Source: Burkholderiales bacterium
GTDB taxonomy: Bacteria; Pseudomonadota; Gammaproteobacteria; Burkholderiales; Burkholderiaceae_C
Assembly (NCBI GenBank): GCA_030603635.1
Contig: JAUVXK010000002.1
Span: 1 to 64,000, forward strand
Length of the DNA: 64,000 nucleotides
Direction of reading: 5' to 3'
Shown piece after piece: positions 24,874-35,847 of the stretch. How positions within the stretch are numbered: the stretch's first letter is position 1; each line of letters begins with the position of its first letter. Below the pieces are notes generated by a model. That model was not told the DNA's origin and made no database searches. It saw only the letters and a list, made by a program, of their open reading frames with translations. The position numbers were made by a program, and so were the translations under genes.

Positions 24874-26052
24874 TCACTCCTGCCATTGCCGGACCTGTTC
24901 GCGGGCCCGTACCCGGGCCTCAAGATCCAGGGCCATCAGGTCGTCCAGACCCTGTGGGCTTGGAGGCCGAAGCCGGCTCAAAGTTGCGTCGTTGACGGCA
25001 TGAATCCGGTCAAAACGCAATCGACCTGCCAGGAATGCCTCCACCGCCACCTCATTGGCGGCGTTCAGCACGGCGGTGGCACCAGGCACATCGTTGAGCG
25101 CCTCCCAGGCCAGGAACAGCCCAGGAAAGCGTTCCCGCGCCGGGGGCTCAAAGGTCAACGCTCCCATGGTCAGGAAATCCAGTGGCTCCGCACCAGAAGC
25201 GATGCGCTCCGGCCAGCTCAACCCATAAGCGATCGGCACGCGCATGTCGGGCGTTCCCAGCTGCGCCACCACCGAGCGGTCGCGATACTGCACCATGGAA
25301 TGGATGACGCTCTGCGGATGGATCACCACCTCGATGCGCGCCGGCTCGAACCCGAACAGGTAGTGCGCCTCGATCACCTCCAGCGCCTTGTTCATCATGG
25401 TAGCGGAATCAACCGAAATCTTGCGTCCCATGACCCAGTTCGGATGGGCGCAGGCCTCGTCCGGCGTCACACGGGACAAGGTGTCAGGGTCACGCGTGCG
25501 GAACGGCCCGCCCGAAGCAGTGAGGATGATCTTCTCCACCCGTGTCGACCACGTCTGCTCGTTCTCCGGCAAAGACTGAAACACCGCCGAATGCTCGCTG
25601 TCGATGGGCAACAGACGGCCACCACCCTCGCGCACGGTCCGCATGAACCAGTCGCCCCCCACCACCAGCGCTTCCTTGTTGGCCAGGAGCAGCTTCTTGC
25701 CCGCACGGGCGGCAGCGGCACACGGGGCCAGGCCCGCAGCGCCGACGATGGCGGCCATCACGGCATCCACCTCCGGCGCGGCGGCCATGTCGCACAGGGC
25801 TTGCGGGCCGCTCAACACCTCGGTGTTCACCCCGAGTGCCAGCAGGGCATCACGCAGTTGCTGTTCGGAACCTTCCCCGATGACCGCATAGCGTGGCCGA
25901 AACCGCTGACACTGTCGGGCCAGCAGTTCCACCTGTCGAGCGGCGGTCAGGGCATGGACACGGAATCGTTCGGGATGACGCGCCACGACGTCCAGCGTGT
26001 TGGCACCGATGGACCCCGTGGAACCCAGCACGGTCAGCGTTTGCACGGTCAT
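24874..26052 (-). CDS. dxr: 1-deoxy-D-xylulose-5-phosphate reductoisomerase
   Basis: 392 aa; [38 protein letters not shown]. Confidence 0.97.
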   Translation of the reverse strand: MTVQTLTVLGSTGSIGANTLDVVARHPERFRVHALTAARQVELLARQCQRFRPRYAVIGEGSEQQLRDALLALGVNTEVLSGPQALCDMAAAPEVDAVMAAIVGAAGLAPCAAAARAGKKLLLANKEALVVGGDWFMRTVREGGGRLLPIDSEHSAVFQSLPENEQTWSTRVEKIILTASGGPFRTRDPDTLSRVTPDEACAHPNWVMGRKISVDSATMMNKALEVIEAHYLFGFEPARIEVVIHPQSVIHSMVQYRDRSVVAQLGTPDMRVPIAYGLSWPERIASGAEPLDFLTMGALTFEPPARERFPGLFLAWEALNDVPGATAVLNAANEVAVEAFLAGRLRFDRIHAVNDATLSRLRPPSPQGLDDLMALDLEARVRAREQVRQWQE

Positions 26053-26062
26053 GGATTCAGCC

Positions 26063-26890
26063 TCACCACGTCACGACCCACATCGCCAGCGGGAGCACCG
26101 GCAGCAACGCATCCACTCGATCCAACACGCCCCCATGCCCCGGCAGCAACTGGCTGGAATCCTTCATGCCGGCACTGCGCTTGACCAGCGACTCGACCAG
26201 GTCGCCGGCGACGCTCATCGCCACCAGCACCAGCAACACGGGCACCGCGATAGCTGGCCCCCAGGACCAGAGCGTGCCGTACAGGCTGGACGGGACATTG
26301 GAGGAGCTCCACGCCACCCAGGCCAGCGCCAGCACCAGAACGCCCAACGCACCGCTGTATGCACCTGCCCAGCTTTTCCCGGGGCTGATCGACGGAGCCA
26401 GTTTGCGTTTGCCGAACGCCTTGCCTCCGAAATAAGCGGCGATGTCCGCCACCCACACGAGCAGCAGGATGCTGAGCAGCATGGCCACACCGGCCACACG
26501 GGCCTGGGCCATCGCCCACCAGGCCAGCCCGATCAATCCCCAGCCCAGGATCAGCCGCAGCCCCCTGGGAACCTGGGACCAGCCTGCCACCCCCCGATGG
26601 AGAAGCCATGGCGTCATCAGCAGCCACAGTCCGCCGGCCCAGGGCCAGAGCCAGCGGCTGTCGGCATCGAGTCCGAATGCCGCCCAGATCAACAACAGGG
26701 CCAAACCGAGCAACCCACCTGCCCACCGGGACGCCACAGGACCGCAGCCGTTCAGACGGGCCCACTCCCATCCCGCGCCCACAATCAGCACGAGGGTGAG
26801 CGCGGAAAACGGCTCCGGAGATGGATAGAAGAGCGCAGGCAACAGCAGGGCCAGCAGGATCACTGCGGTGATGACGCGCTGCTTCAACAT
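26063..26890 (-). CDS. cdsA: Phosphatidate cytidylyltransferase
   Basis: Start trimmed to [19 protein letters not shown]-terminal signature [25 protein letters not shown]. Confidence 0.95.
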   Translation of the reverse strand: MLKQRVITAVILLALLLPALFYPSPEPFSALTLVLIVGAGWEWARLNGCGPVASRWAGGLLGLALLLIWAAFGLDADSRWLWPWAGGLWLLMTPWLLHRGVAGWSQVPRGLRLILGWGLIGLAWWAMAQARVAGVAMLLSILLLVWVADIAAYFGGKAFGKRKLAPSISPGKSWAGAYSGALGVLVLALAWVAWSSSNVPSSLYGTLWSWGPAIAVPVLLVLVAMSVAGDLVESLVKRSAGMKDSSQLLPGHGGVLDRVDALLPVLPLAMWVVTW

Positions 26891-26903
26891 GGCGCCCACC
26901 CCC

Positions 26904-27638
26904 TCACGCCGCTGCCTTGTCGCCGCGCCCGGCCTGCTCCGGGGTGCGTCCGAAACGGCGCTGGCGACGCGCGAAATCTTCAAGCGCCTGCTGGAAGGTC
27001 TCCCGGGTGAAGGCGGGCCACAGCACGTCGGAGAAGAACAACTCGCTGTAGGCCATCTGCCAGATCAGGAAGTTGCTGAGGCGTTGCTCGTTGCCTGTGC
27101 GGATGACCAGATCTGGATCCGGCACATGCGACAGGGCCAATGCATCCGACAGGGATGCCTCGGTGATGGGTTCACTGCGCTGCGCCAGGGACCGCGCCGC
27201 CTGGACGATATCCCAGCGCCCTCCATAGTTGAAGCAGACATTGAGCACCAGCGTTCCATTCGAGGCCGTTTGCCTCTCGGCGGCCTCCAGGCTCCGGCGC
27301 AAGGCCGGGGCCAGCGCCTCCCGGTCGCCCGGGAAACACAAGCGCACCCCCGCCTGCGACAGTTCGGGCACCTCCCGATCAAGCGCCTTGGCGAGCAGGC
27401 CCATCAGGCCCGAGACCTCGTCGGCGGGACGGCGCCAGTTCTCGGAGGAAAACGCGAACACGGTGAGCACACCCACGCCCGCTTCAATGCTCCAGCGGAC
27501 GACCTCGCGCAACTTCTCCAGCCCCTGGCGATGTCCGGCCAGTCGCGGCAACATGCGCTGTTGTGCCCAACGGCCATTCCCATCCATGACGATGGCCACA
27601 TGGTTCGGCACCGCATCGGTGCAGGAATCAACACTCAT
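26904..27638 (-). CDS. uppS: Undecaprenyl diphosphate synthase
   Basis: NHVAIVMDGNGRWAQQRMLPRLAGHRQG, DLVIRTGNEQRLSNFLIWQMAYSELFFSDVLWP. Confidence 0.96.
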   Translation of the reverse strand: MSVDSCTDAVPNHVAIVMDGNGRWAQQRMLPRLAGHRQGLEKLREVVRWSIEAGVGVLTVFAFSSENWRRPADEVSGLMGLLAKALDREVPELSQAGVRLCFPGDREALAPALRRSLEAAERQTASNGTLVLNVCFNYGGRWDIVQAARSLAQRSEPITEASLSDALALSHVPDPDLVIRTGNEQRLSNFLIWQMAYSELFFSDVLWPAFTRETFQQALEDFARRQRRFGRTPEQAGRGDKAAA

Positions 27639-27663
27639 GAAAAAGACCACTCCGACCTGGCGG

Positions 27664-28230
27664 TCAGATGGCCATGAGATCCTGTTCCTTGGATGCAACC
27701 ACCTTGTCCACCTCGGCGATCATCCTGTCGGTCAGTTTCTGGATGTCGTCCTGGGCACGACGCTCATCGTCCTCAGAAGCGAGCTTGTCCTTGACCAGTT
27801 TCTTGACCTGCTCGTTGGCATCGCGGCGCAGATTTCGGATCGCAATCTTCGCCTGCTCGCCCTCTCCTTTGACCACTTTCGTCAGCTCACGGCGACGCTC
27901 TTCGGTCATGGGCGGGATGGGTACACGGATCAGGTCGCCCTGAGACGCGGGATTCAGGCCCAGATCGGATTCCCGGATGGCCTTTTCGATTTTCGCACCC
28001 ATGCCCTTTTCCCATGGCGCAACCCCGATGGTTCGCGCGTCCAGCAGGGAGAGGTTGGCCACTTGCGACAGCGGCAGCATGGAACCGTAGTATTCGACAT
28101 GAACCGTGTCCAGCAACGCAGGGTTGGCACGACCGGTACGGACCTTGGCCAGGTTGGCTTTGAGCGCCTCCAGCGAGGCATTCATCTTGTGTTCGGCGTT
28201 CTTCTTGATGTCTGGTATCTGCATGATCAA
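27664..28230 (-). CDS. frr: Ribosome recycling factor
   Basis: 188 aa; [62 protein letters not shown]. Confidence 0.97.
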   Translation of the reverse strand: MIMQIPDIKKNAEHKMNASLEALKANLAKVRTGRANPALLDTVHVEYYGSMLPLSQVANLSLLDARTIGVAPWEKGMGAKIEKAIRESDLGLNPASQGDLIRVPIPPMTEERRRELTKVVKGEGEQAKIAIRNLRRDANEQVKKLVKDKLASEDDERRAQDDIQKLTDRMIAEVDKVVASKEQDLMAI

Positions 28231-28303
28231 CCTCTATGGCGGGGTCTCTGACGGTCCTCGGACGGCTTTCGGGGACAGCCCTTGAGCATACACCGAGCCG
28301 CGT

Positions 28304-29014
28304 TCAGACGTGCACCAACGTGCCCTCGTCCTCTCCCATGACGACGCGACGCAGCGCCCCAGGCTTGAAGATGCTGAACACGCGCACCGGCAGGTTCTGG
28401 TCGCGGCACAGGGCGAACGCCGTGGCGTCCATCACTTGGAGTTGACGCGCCATGGCTTCGTCGAAACTGATCGACTGATAGCGCGTGGCCGACTCGTCCT
28501 TCTTGGGATCGGCGGTGTACACGCCGTCGACCTTGGTCGCCTTGAGCACGATTTCGGCGCCGATTTCGGCCCCACGCAACGCGGCAGCCGTGTCGGTGGT
28601 GAAAAAGGGGTTGCCGGTGCCGGCAGCAAAAATCACGACCTTGCCCTCTTCCAGGTACTGCAGCGCCTTGGGACGCACGTACGGCTCGACCACCTGTTCG
28701 ATGGCGATCGCGGACATCACCCGGGCGGTCACGCCGGCCCGCTCCATCGCATCGCCTAGGGCCAGGGAGTTCATGACCGTCGCCAGCATGCCCATATAGT
28801 CGGCCGTGGCACGATCCATGCCCACCGAGCCACCTGCCACACCGCGGAAGATGTTGCCACCACCGATGACCACCGCCACCTGCACCCCGAGGCGCGTGAC
28901 CTCTGCCACTTCCTCGACGATGCGGACGATGGTGGCACGGTTGATGCCAAAGGCGTCGTCACCCATGAGGGCTTCGCCGGAGAGTTTCAGGAGGATGCGC
29001 TGATGGGCTGGCAT
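28304..29014 (-). CDS. pyrH: Uridylate kinase
   Basis: Start trimmed to [65 protein letters not shown]. Confidence 0.97.
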   Translation of the reverse strand: MPAHQRILLKLSGEALMGDDAFGINRATIVRIVEEVAEVTRLGVQVAVVIGGGNIFRGVAGGSVGMDRATADYMGMLATVMNSLALGDAMERAGVTARVMSAIAIEQVVEPYVRPKALQYLEEGKVVIFAAGTGNPFFTTDTAAALRGAEIGAEIVLKATKVDGVYTADPKKDESATRYQSISFDEAMARQLQVMDATAFALCRDQNLPVRVFSIFKPGALRRVVMGEDEGTLVHV

Positions 29015-29140
29015 AGGCGGGCTGGAGCTATGTGGTGCAGTGATTTTAGGGGCTGGGTGTGACAACGGCCGACCCCCGAAGGGATCGGCCGTGTAAATTT
29101 TTGTGGCGTGCCTTGCGGTACGCCAGCAACAGGGAGCGTA

Positions 29141-30037
29141 TCAGGCGCCTTGGGCAGCGGCTTGAGCGGCGGCCACTTCGGCTGCGAAGTCTTCCACCTT
29201 CTTCTCGATACCCTCGCCCACCACGAACATGGTGAAGCCCTTGACGTGGGTGTTGGTGGATTTCAGATAGGCACCCACGGTCTGCTTGCCATCGGCGGCT
29301 TTCACGAACACCTGATCCAGCAGCGACACTTCCTTCAGGTACTTCTGCACGGAACCTTCCACCATCTTGGCGACGATATCAGCGGGTTTGCCGGACTCGG
29401 CGGCCTTCTGCTCGGCCACGGAACGCTCCTTGGCGATCAGGTCGGCAGGCACATCCGCACCGGACAGGGCCACAGGCTTCATGGCGGCAATGTGCATGGC
29501 AGAGTCCTTGGCGGCCACGGCATCACCTTCGAATTCCACCATCACGCCAATGCGCACGCCATGCAGGTAAGCTGCCAACTGGCCGCCACCGCTGTAGCGC
29601 TTGAAGCGGCGAATGGTCATGTTCTCGCCGATCTTGCCGATCAGCCCCTTGCGCACTTCTTCCACGGTGGGGCCGAAACCTTCCATGGACAGGGGCAGTT
29701 CGGCCACCGCCGCCACATCGGCCGGGTTGTTCTTCACGACGAGCTGAGCCACAGCATTGCAGAACGCCAGGAACAGATCGTTCTTGGAGACGAAGTCGGT
29801 TTCGCAGTTGACTTCCACTAGGGCGCCGGTGTTGCCTTCGATGAATGAAGCGACCACGCCTTCGGCGGTGATGCGGCTGGCGGCCTTGCCGGCCTTGTTG
29901 CCCAGCTTGACGCGCAGAATCTCTTCTGCCTTCTCCATGTTGCCGTCGGCCTCGGTCAGGGCCTTCTTGCATTCCATCATGGGAGCGTCGGTCTTGGCGC
30001 GCAGTTCAGCGACCATGCTTGCGGTGATTGCAGCCAT
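29141..30037 (-). CDS. tsf: Elongation factor Ts
   Basis: 298 aa; [49 protein letters not shown]. Confidence 0.98.
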   Translation of the reverse strand: MAAITASMVAELRAKTDAPMMECKKALTEADGNMEKAEEILRVKLGNKAGKAASRITAEGVVASFIEGNTGALVEVNCETDFVSKNDLFLAFCNAVAQLVVKNNPADVAAVAELPLSMEGFGPTVEEVRKGLIGKIGENMTIRRFKRYSGGGQLAAYLHGVRIGVMVEFEGDAVAAKDSAMHIAAMKPVALSGADVPADLIAKERSVAEQKAAESGKPADIVAKMVEGSVQKYLKEVSLLDQVFVKAADGKQTVGAYLKSTNTHVKGFTMFVVGEGIEKKVEDFAAEVAAAQAAAQGA

Positions 30038-30100
30038 TGTGTTCTCCGGTTCGGGGCTTGCGGCCCCAGATTGCTGTGTCTTGATGTAAATCCGGTGAAA

Positions 30101-30123
30101 AAAAGGGGCTCAGCGCCCCTTTT
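30101..30123 (-). terminator. Intrinsic terminator/attenuator between rpsB and tsf
   Basis: AAAAGGGGC (30101-30109) / GCCCCTTTT (30115-30123); on the minus strand the stem runs into a T-tract (TTTTTTTT). Confidence 0.8.
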
Positions 30124-30141
30124 CATACCGGGGGACGGCGA

Positions 30142-30891
30142 TCAGGCAGCGTCCTTGACCTCAACGAACTCGTCGGTACTGTCGGCCTGAACAGCCTGAA
30201 CCACGTTGTTCACGGCGTTGGAGCGACCTTCCAGAATCGCGTCCGCAATGCCACGGGCATACAGGGCCACAGCCTTGGCGGAGTCGTCGTTACCGGGAAT
30301 GACGTAGTCGATGCCCTCGGGCGAGTGGTTGGTGTCGACCACGCCGATCAGGGGAATGCCCAGCTTCTGGGCTTCGGCCACGGCGATCTTGTGGTAACCC
30401 ACGTCGATCACGAAGATGGCGTCGGGCAAGGCGTTCATGTCCTGAATGCCGCCGATGTCCTTTTCCAGCTTTTCGATCTGGCGATTGAAGGTGAGCTGCT
30501 CTTTCTTGGACATGCTGTCCAGACCGGCTTCCTTCTGGGCCAGCATGTCTTTCAGGCGCTTGATGGAGGTCTTGACCGTCTTGAAGTTGGTCAGCATGCC
30601 GCCGAGCCAGCGCTGCTCCACGAAAGGCACGCCAGCTCGACGGGCTTCCTGGGCCACGATGTCGCGGGACTGACGCTTGGTACCCACCATGAGCACGGTG
30701 CCGCCGTTGGCGGTAAGCTGGCGCACGAACTTGGCAGCCTCTTCGAACATCGGCAACGTCTTTTCGAGGTTGACGATGTGGATCTTGTTGCGATGGCCGA
30801 AGATGAACGGGGCCATCTTGGGGTTCCAGAAGCGGGTCTGGTGACCGAAATGGACACCGGCTTCCAGCATTTCACGCATGGAAATGGACAT
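30142..30891 (-). CDS. rpsB: 30S ribosomal protein S2
   Basis: Start trimmed to [57 protein letters not shown]. Confidence 0.98.
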   Translation of the reverse strand: MSISMREMLEAGVHFGHQTRFWNPKMAPFIFGHRNKIHIVNLEKTLPMFEEAAKFVRQLTANGGTVLMVGTKRQSRDIVAQEARRAGVPFVEQRWLGGMLTNFKTVKTSIKRLKDMLAQKEAGLDSMSKKEQLTFNRQIEKLEKDIGGIQDMNALPDAIFVIDVGYHKIAVAEAQKLGIPLIGVVDTNHSPEGIDYVIPGNDDSAKAVALYARGIADAILEGRSNAVNNVVQAVQADSTDEFVEVKDAA

Positions 30892-31017
30892 GATGATTTC
30901 TTTCCAGAGGTTGGGACTTAAATCCAGCCCCGATTGACGCCACAATGGCGCCAACACCCGGTCGGGCTGGTTTGCGATTGCCTTGCCACCAGCGCATGCC
31001 AGCAGCAAAACCTAAAG

Positions 31018-31026
31018 ATTATAGCA
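31018..31026 (-). promoter_or_regulatory. Extended -10 element for rpsB-tsf-pyrH
   Basis: Minus strand reads TGCTATAAT about 125 nt upstream of the rpsB ATG; no good -35 seen. Confidence 0.55.
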
Positions 31027-31030
31027 CTCC

Positions 31031-32584
31031 ATGGCCTTGCATCGCATCACACCCGGCCCGCCATCTCCTGGCTGGCCGTTGTACGACACCGACGCCACCC
31101 GCCTGCTGGAAACCCGGCTTCAATCCATTTTGCCGCCGCATACGCTCATGCAGCGAGCAGGCCAGGCCGTGTACCGACTCAGTGCCGCGCTGGCGCCCCA
31201 TGCGCGGCGGGTGTGGGTCGCCTGTGGCGGAGGGAACAACGGAGGCGACGGCTTCCTCGCGGCGGCGGCTTGGCACCGGCGCCTGGCCCCCACCGGCGGC
31301 GAGGTCGTGATCACCTGGATAGGCACGGAAGACCGCCTGCCCGCCGACGCTCGACAGGCCCTGTATGTAGCGCAACAGCACGGGGTCCAATTCACCCAGG
31401 AGCCGCCACACTCGGCAGATCTGGTGATCGACGCGATCTTCGGGATCGGGCTGCGCGAAGCCCCCCGGGGCGCGGCGGGCATCTGGATCGAACGCCTCCA
31501 GCACGCCAGCGGTCCGGTGCTGTGCGTGGATCTTCCCAGCGGGCTTGATGCCGATTCTGGCCGCTGGATGAGTGCCACCTCCGCAACGCCCAGCCCCCAA
31601 CGCCACACCCTCTCCCTCCTGACGCTCAAGCCCGGGCTGTTCACACACCAAGGGCGTGATGCCGCCGGAACCTGCTGGTTTGACGACCTGGGCATCGCCC
31701 ACTCCACAGCCGATGACCTGCCTCCAACCGCATGGCTACATGGCGCCGGGGCTGGCAGCGGCGTGCTCCGACGCTGGAAGCACGAGACCCACAAGGGCAG
31801 ACACGGAGATCTGCTCATCATCGGGGGACAGCTGCCCGATCGCGGGCAGCCCGGGATGACCGGTGCCGCCATCCTGGCGGCCCGAGCCGGTTTGCGCGCC
31901 GGTGCTGGACGGGTCTACGTCGGTCTGCTCCCTGCTGCCCAGGCCCCCTTGTCCATGGCGTTCGACCCGCTGCAACCCGAATTGATGTTCCGCACCGCGG
32001 ATGACCTGCTGGATCATGGGCTCGCCGCCCAGGCGGTAAGCGTGTGCGGCTGTGGCGGCGGTGAAAAGGTCGCTGAAATTCTGCCCCGCTTGCTGGCCAT
32101 GAGCCCGACGCTGGTGTTGGACGCGGATGCGCTGAATGCCGTGGCCGCAGACTGGCGGCTGCAGCGAACGCTGCGGTCACGTGCAAGCGCCGGCCAGCAC
32201 ACCGTGCTGACCCCTCACCCCCTGGAAGCAGCACGGTTGCTCGGCACCGATGCGGCAACGGTCCAGAACCGACGACTGGAAGCCGCACAGGAACTGGCGC
32301 AAAGGCTGGGCTGCACCGTCGTGCTCAAAGGCTCCGGCACCGTCACCGCCAGCCCCGGCCTGATCCCGCGCATCAACCCCACGGGCAACGGCCTGCTGGC
32401 CTCCGCCGGCACCGGAGACGTACTAGCCGGTCTGATCGGCGCCCTGCTCTGCCAGGACACGACCCAGGCGCAGATCCCGCTCAGGGTCGCCGACGCGGTG
32501 TACCTGCATGGCCTGAGCGCCGACTGCTGGCCCGAAGACAGGCAGACGATGTGTGCCAGCGATGTGATCCGGTGCCTGCCCTGA
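31031..32584 (+). CDS. nnrD: Bifunctional NAD(P)H-hydrate epimerase/dehydratase
   Basis: 517 aa; epimerase domain (VACGGGNNGGDGFLAAAAW), dehydratase domain (VLTPHPLEAARLLG, VVLKGSGTVTASPG, NPTGNGLLASAGTGDVLAGLIGALL). Confidence 0.93.
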   Translation: MALHRITPGPPSPGWPLYDTDATRLLETRLQSILPPHTLMQRAGQAVYRLSAALAPHARRVWVACGGGNNGGDGFLAAAAWHRRLAPTGGEVVITWIGTEDRLPADARQALYVAQQHGVQFTQEPPHSADLVIDAIFGIGLREAPRGAAGIWIERLQHASGPVLCVDLPSGLDADSGRWMSATSATPSPQRHTLSLLTLKPGLFTHQGRDAAGTCWFDDLGIAHSTADDLPPTAWLHGAGAGSGVLRRWKHETHKGRHGDLLIIGGQLPDRGQPGMTGAAILAARAGLRAGAGRVYVGLLPAAQAPLSMAFDPLQPELMFRTADDLLDHGLAAQAVSVCGCGGGEKVAEILPRLLAMSPTLVLDADALNAVAADWRLQRTLRSRASAGQHTVLTPHPLEAARLLGTDAATVQNRRLEAAQELAQRLGCTVVLKGSGTVTASPGLIPRINPTGNGLLASAGTGDVLAGLIGALLCQDTTQAQIPLRVADAVYLHGLSADCWPEDRQTMCASDVIRCLP

Positions 32585-32602
32585 CTGCGGTTCAGCCGGA
32601 CG

Positions 32603-33151
32603 TCAGGCGATGATCAGCAGCCCCACCTGCAGCAGGATGATCAGCACCAGGACGGAAAGATCCACCCCGCCCAGCGTGGGAATGATGCGGCGGATGGGCG
32701 CCAGAATGGGATCGATCAGCCGGGCCAGTACGCTCTGGATCGGCGAATGGGGCTGTATCCAGGACAGGACGGCATACACCAGCGCCAGCAGCATGAGTCC
32801 CTGCAACACCGTTCGAACCATGAAGGTGATGGCAACGAACGGCACCGTAACCAGAAAGCCCAGGTTCTGCACCCCCGGCACCCGCCCCCCCCACAAGGCA
32901 TGCCACAGCGCCGAATACGTCAGCGCCAGGACAAAGGCGGCCAGGAAACTGCCCCAGTCGATGTTGGCATGCGCCCAGCCGCGCGGCAAGGTCTTGCGCA
33001 GTGGCTGAACGACCCAGTCGGTGATTGCCATCACGAAAATGCCCGGCTGCTGGGTCATGCGCATGCGGCGCGTGTTCATCCAGCCGCGCAGCAACGCCGC
33101 TCCGATGAGAAAAAAGAACAGCGTGTCCAACAGGAAGAAAAGAATGCGCAT
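32603..33151 (-). CDS. YggT-family membrane protein
   Basis: Start trimmed to MRILFFLLDTLFFFLIGAALLRGWMNTRRM; two YGGT-like repeats (IQPHSPIQSVLARLIDPILAPIRRIIPTLGGVDLSVLVLIILLQ). Confidence 0.88.
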   Translation of the reverse strand: MRILFFLLDTLFFFLIGAALLRGWMNTRRMRMTQQPGIFVMAITDWVVQPLRKTLPRGWAHANIDWGSFLAAFVLALTYSALWHALWGGRVPGVQNLGFLVTVPFVAITFMVRTVLQGLMLLALVYAVLSWIQPHSPIQSVLARLIDPILAPIRRIIPTLGGVDLSVLVLIILLQVGLLIIA

Positions 33152-33152
33152 C

Positions 33153-35438
33153 TCAACGGTTGCCTTTTTTCGACTTGCCGCCTCCTCGGTTGGGGCGACC
33201 GGCATCTCCCCCCGTCGTACGGCGTGAGCCCGACTTGCCACCCGAGGCGCGTCTGTCCGGATATTGTGCCGCAGCCGACGCCGGGTTTTTCTTGCGTGTC
33301 GCACGCCCACGGCTGGCAACGTCCGCGGGGTCTCCATGCTTGTCGCGCAGGGCTCGCGCCATCAGGTCTTCATCGGGACGCACCAGCCGGAAATCGACCC
33401 GGCGCCCATCCAGATCGACCCGGCTGACCTGCACGTTCACCTTGGAACCCAGGGTGTAGCGGATACCGGTGCGCTCGCCCCGAAGTTCCTGCCGGGCCTC
33501 GTCGTAACGGAAGTATTCGCCGCCCAGTTCGGTGATGTGCACCAGTCCTTCCACGTACAGGCTGTCGAGGGTGACAAACAGACCAAAGCTCGTGACCGCC
33601 GTCACGACACCCACGAACTCCTCGCCCAGGCGCTCGCGCATGTACTTGCACTTGAGCCAGGCCTCGACGTCCCGGCTGGCTTCGTCGGCGCGGCGCTCAT
33701 TGGCACTGCAGTGCAGGCCAGCCGCCTGCCAGCCCAGCATTTCCGCACTGGTGCGGGAGGCATGCGCCTTTTGTCGGTGCGCCTGTTCGGCGGCCGACGG
33801 CCCTTTGGCCGCCAGGCGCTTGGAGAGCTTCGCATGTGCTTCGCCCGGGGTGGGCAAGGCAGGCAGGTGGTACTTGCGCTCCTGCAGGATGGCCTTGATC
33901 ACCCGGTGCACCAGCAGATCCGGGTAGCGGCGTATGGGACTGGTGAAGTGGGTGTAAGCCTCGAAAGCCAAGCCAAAGTGGCCGCTGTTGTGCGGGGTGT
34001 AGATGGCCTGCTGCATCGAGCGCAGCAGCATCTGGTGGATCTGCGCGGCATCGGGGCGGTCTTCGGTGGCGTGCGCGAGCTGCTGGAAATCCCTGGGGTG
34101 GGGCTCGTCACCGACGGTTTGGGACACCCCCAGCGCCTTGAGGTACTGGCGCAGGGTTTCCAGCTTTTCAGGGGTGGGGCCCTCGTGCACACGGAACAGG
34201 CCGAAATGCCGGCTCTGCGCAATGAACTCGGCCGAGCAGACGTTGGCGGCCAGCATGGCCTCCTCGATCAGCTTGTGGGCGTCGTTGCGGGTCCGGGGCA
34301 CGATTTTCTCGATCCGACCGGACTCGTCGCAGACGATCTGGGTTTCCACCGTCTCGAAGTCCACCGCCCCACGTCGCTCACGGGCGGCCAGCAGGGCGCG
34401 GTAGACGTCGTGCAGGTTGAGCAGATGCGGCACCAGGGCCTTGCGCTGCTGGGCCTCCGGCCCGCGGGTGTTCTGCAGGATGGCCGCGACCTCGGTGTAC
34501 GTCAGGCGGCCGTGACTGAACATCACCGCCGGGTAGAACTGGTAGGCGTGGATGTCGCCCTTGGCCGTGATAAGCATGTCACAGACCATGCACAGCCGCT
34601 CCACTTCGGGATTCAGCGAGCACAGACCGTTGGAGAGCTTTTCCGGCAGCATGGGAATCACGCGCCGGGGGAAATAGACACTGGTGGCCCGGTCGTAAGC
34701 GTCCACGTCCAGGGCATTGCCTGTTTCCACGTAATGGCTCACGTCAGCGATCGCGACCAGTAGGCGCCAGCCCTTGCCACGCCCCACGCGCGCGGGCTCG
34801 CAGTAGACCGCGTCGTCGAAGTCGCGCGCGTCCTCCCCGTCGATGGTGACCAAGGGGACGTCGGTCAGGTCGACCCGGCCCCGCTTGTCGATGGGGCGCA
34901 CCTTGTCGGGCAGCCCGCGTGCCTGCGCCAGGGCGGCTTCGGAGAACTCGTGTGGCACGCCGTACTTGCGCACAGCGATCTCGATTTCCATGCCCGGATC
35001 GTCGATGTCGCCGAGCACTTCCTTGACCCGCCCCACGGGCTGGCCGTACAACGCAGGTGGCTCGGTCAGTTCGACCACCACCACTTGCCCCGGCTTGGCC
35101 GACCCCGTGGCGCCTTTGGGGATGAGCACGTCCTGGCCATAACGTTTGTCTTCCGGCGCCACCAGCCAGACACCGCTTTCCTGGAGCAGCCGGCCGATGA
35201 TCGGGGCGCTCGAGCGCTCGATGATTTCTGTGACCCGACCTTCGGGCCGCCCCCGCCGGTCGTACCGCACCACACGGGCCTTGACGCGGTCCTTGTGCAG
35301 GACGGCGCGCATTTCGTTGGGCGGTAGGTAGAGGTCGGGCTGTCCGTCGTCGCGGACCACGAAGCCGTGACCGTCACGGTGGCCATTGACCACCCCTTCA
35401 AATTCGGACAGCAGCTGGTTCTGGTTTTTTTCTTTCAC
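33153..35438 (-). CDS. rnr: Ribonuclease R
   Basis: 761 aa; RNB motifs (VPLVTIDGEDARDFDDAVYCE, AYTHFTSPIRRYPDLLVHRVI), S1 domain, basic C-terminal tail. GTG start. Confidence 0.96.
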   Translation of the reverse strand: MKEKNQNQLLSEFEGVVNGHRDGHGFVVRDDGQPDLYLPPNEMRAVLHKDRVKARVVRYDRRGRPEGRVTEIIERSSAPIIGRLLQESGVWLVAPEDKRYGQDVLIPKGATGSAKPGQVVVVELTEPPALYGQPVGRVKEVLGDIDDPGMEIEIAVRKYGVPHEFSEAALAQARGLPDKVRPIDKRGRVDLTDVPLVTIDGEDARDFDDAVYCEPARVGRGKGWRLLVAIADVSHYVETGNALDVDAYDRATSVYFPRRVIPMLPEKLSNGLCSLNPEVERLCMVCDMLITAKGDIHAYQFYPAVMFSHGRLTYTEVAAILQNTRGPEAQQRKALVPHLLNLHDVYRALLAARERRGAVDFETVETQIVCDESGRIEKIVPRTRNDAHKLIEEAMLAANVCSAEFIAQSRHFGLFRVHEGPTPEKLETLRQYLKALGVSQTVGDEPHPRDFQQLAHATEDRPDAAQIHQMLLRSMQQAIYTPHNSGHFGLAFEAYTHFTSPIRRYPDLLVHRVIKAILQERKYHLPALPTPGEAHAKLSKRLAAKGPSAAEQAHRQKAHASRTSAEMLGWQAAGLHCSANERRADEASRDVEAWLKCKYMRERLGEEFVGVVTAVTSFGLFVTLDSLYVEGLVHITELGGEYFRYDEARQELRGERTGIRYTLGSKVNVQVSRVDLDGRRVDFRLVRPDEDLMARALRDKHGDPADVASRGRATRKKNPASAAAQYPDRRASGGKSGSRRTTGGDAGRPNRGGGKSKKGNR

Positions 35439-35499
35439 TCGGATCTTGTTGCACTCACTGCAGGGGCTGACACATGCTATACTTCCAGCTTATCTGAAA

Positions 35500-35584
<85 letters not shown>

Positions 35585-35597
35585 ATCATAAAGAGTA

Positions 35598-35630
35598 AAG
35601 CCTGCAGATTTCATGTCTGCAGGCTTTTTT
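35598..35630 (+). terminator. Intrinsic terminator after tRNA-Leu copy 1
   Basis: AAGCCTGCAGA-TTTCATG-TCTGCAGGCTT followed by TTTT. Confidence 0.88.
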
Positions 35631-35719
35631 CTTGCCTTCGACAGGGATGGGGCTTCGATTTTGCGCGGGCCCATCAAAAGCGCGCCAGAACCGTGCTATA
35701 GTTGCAGTCTTCCTGAGAT

Positions 35720-35804
<85 letters not shown>

Positions 35805-35814
35805 AACATTCTCA

Positions 35815-35843
35815 AAAAAGGCCTGCATCTTGCAGGCCTTTTT
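35815..35843. terminator. Bidirectional terminator between tRNA-Leu copy 2 (+) and rimO (-)
   Basis: AAAAAGGCCTGCA-TCT-TGCAGGCCTTTTT, perfect stem with A-tract/T-tract on both sides. Confidence 0.88.
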
Positions 35844-35847
35844 CATT

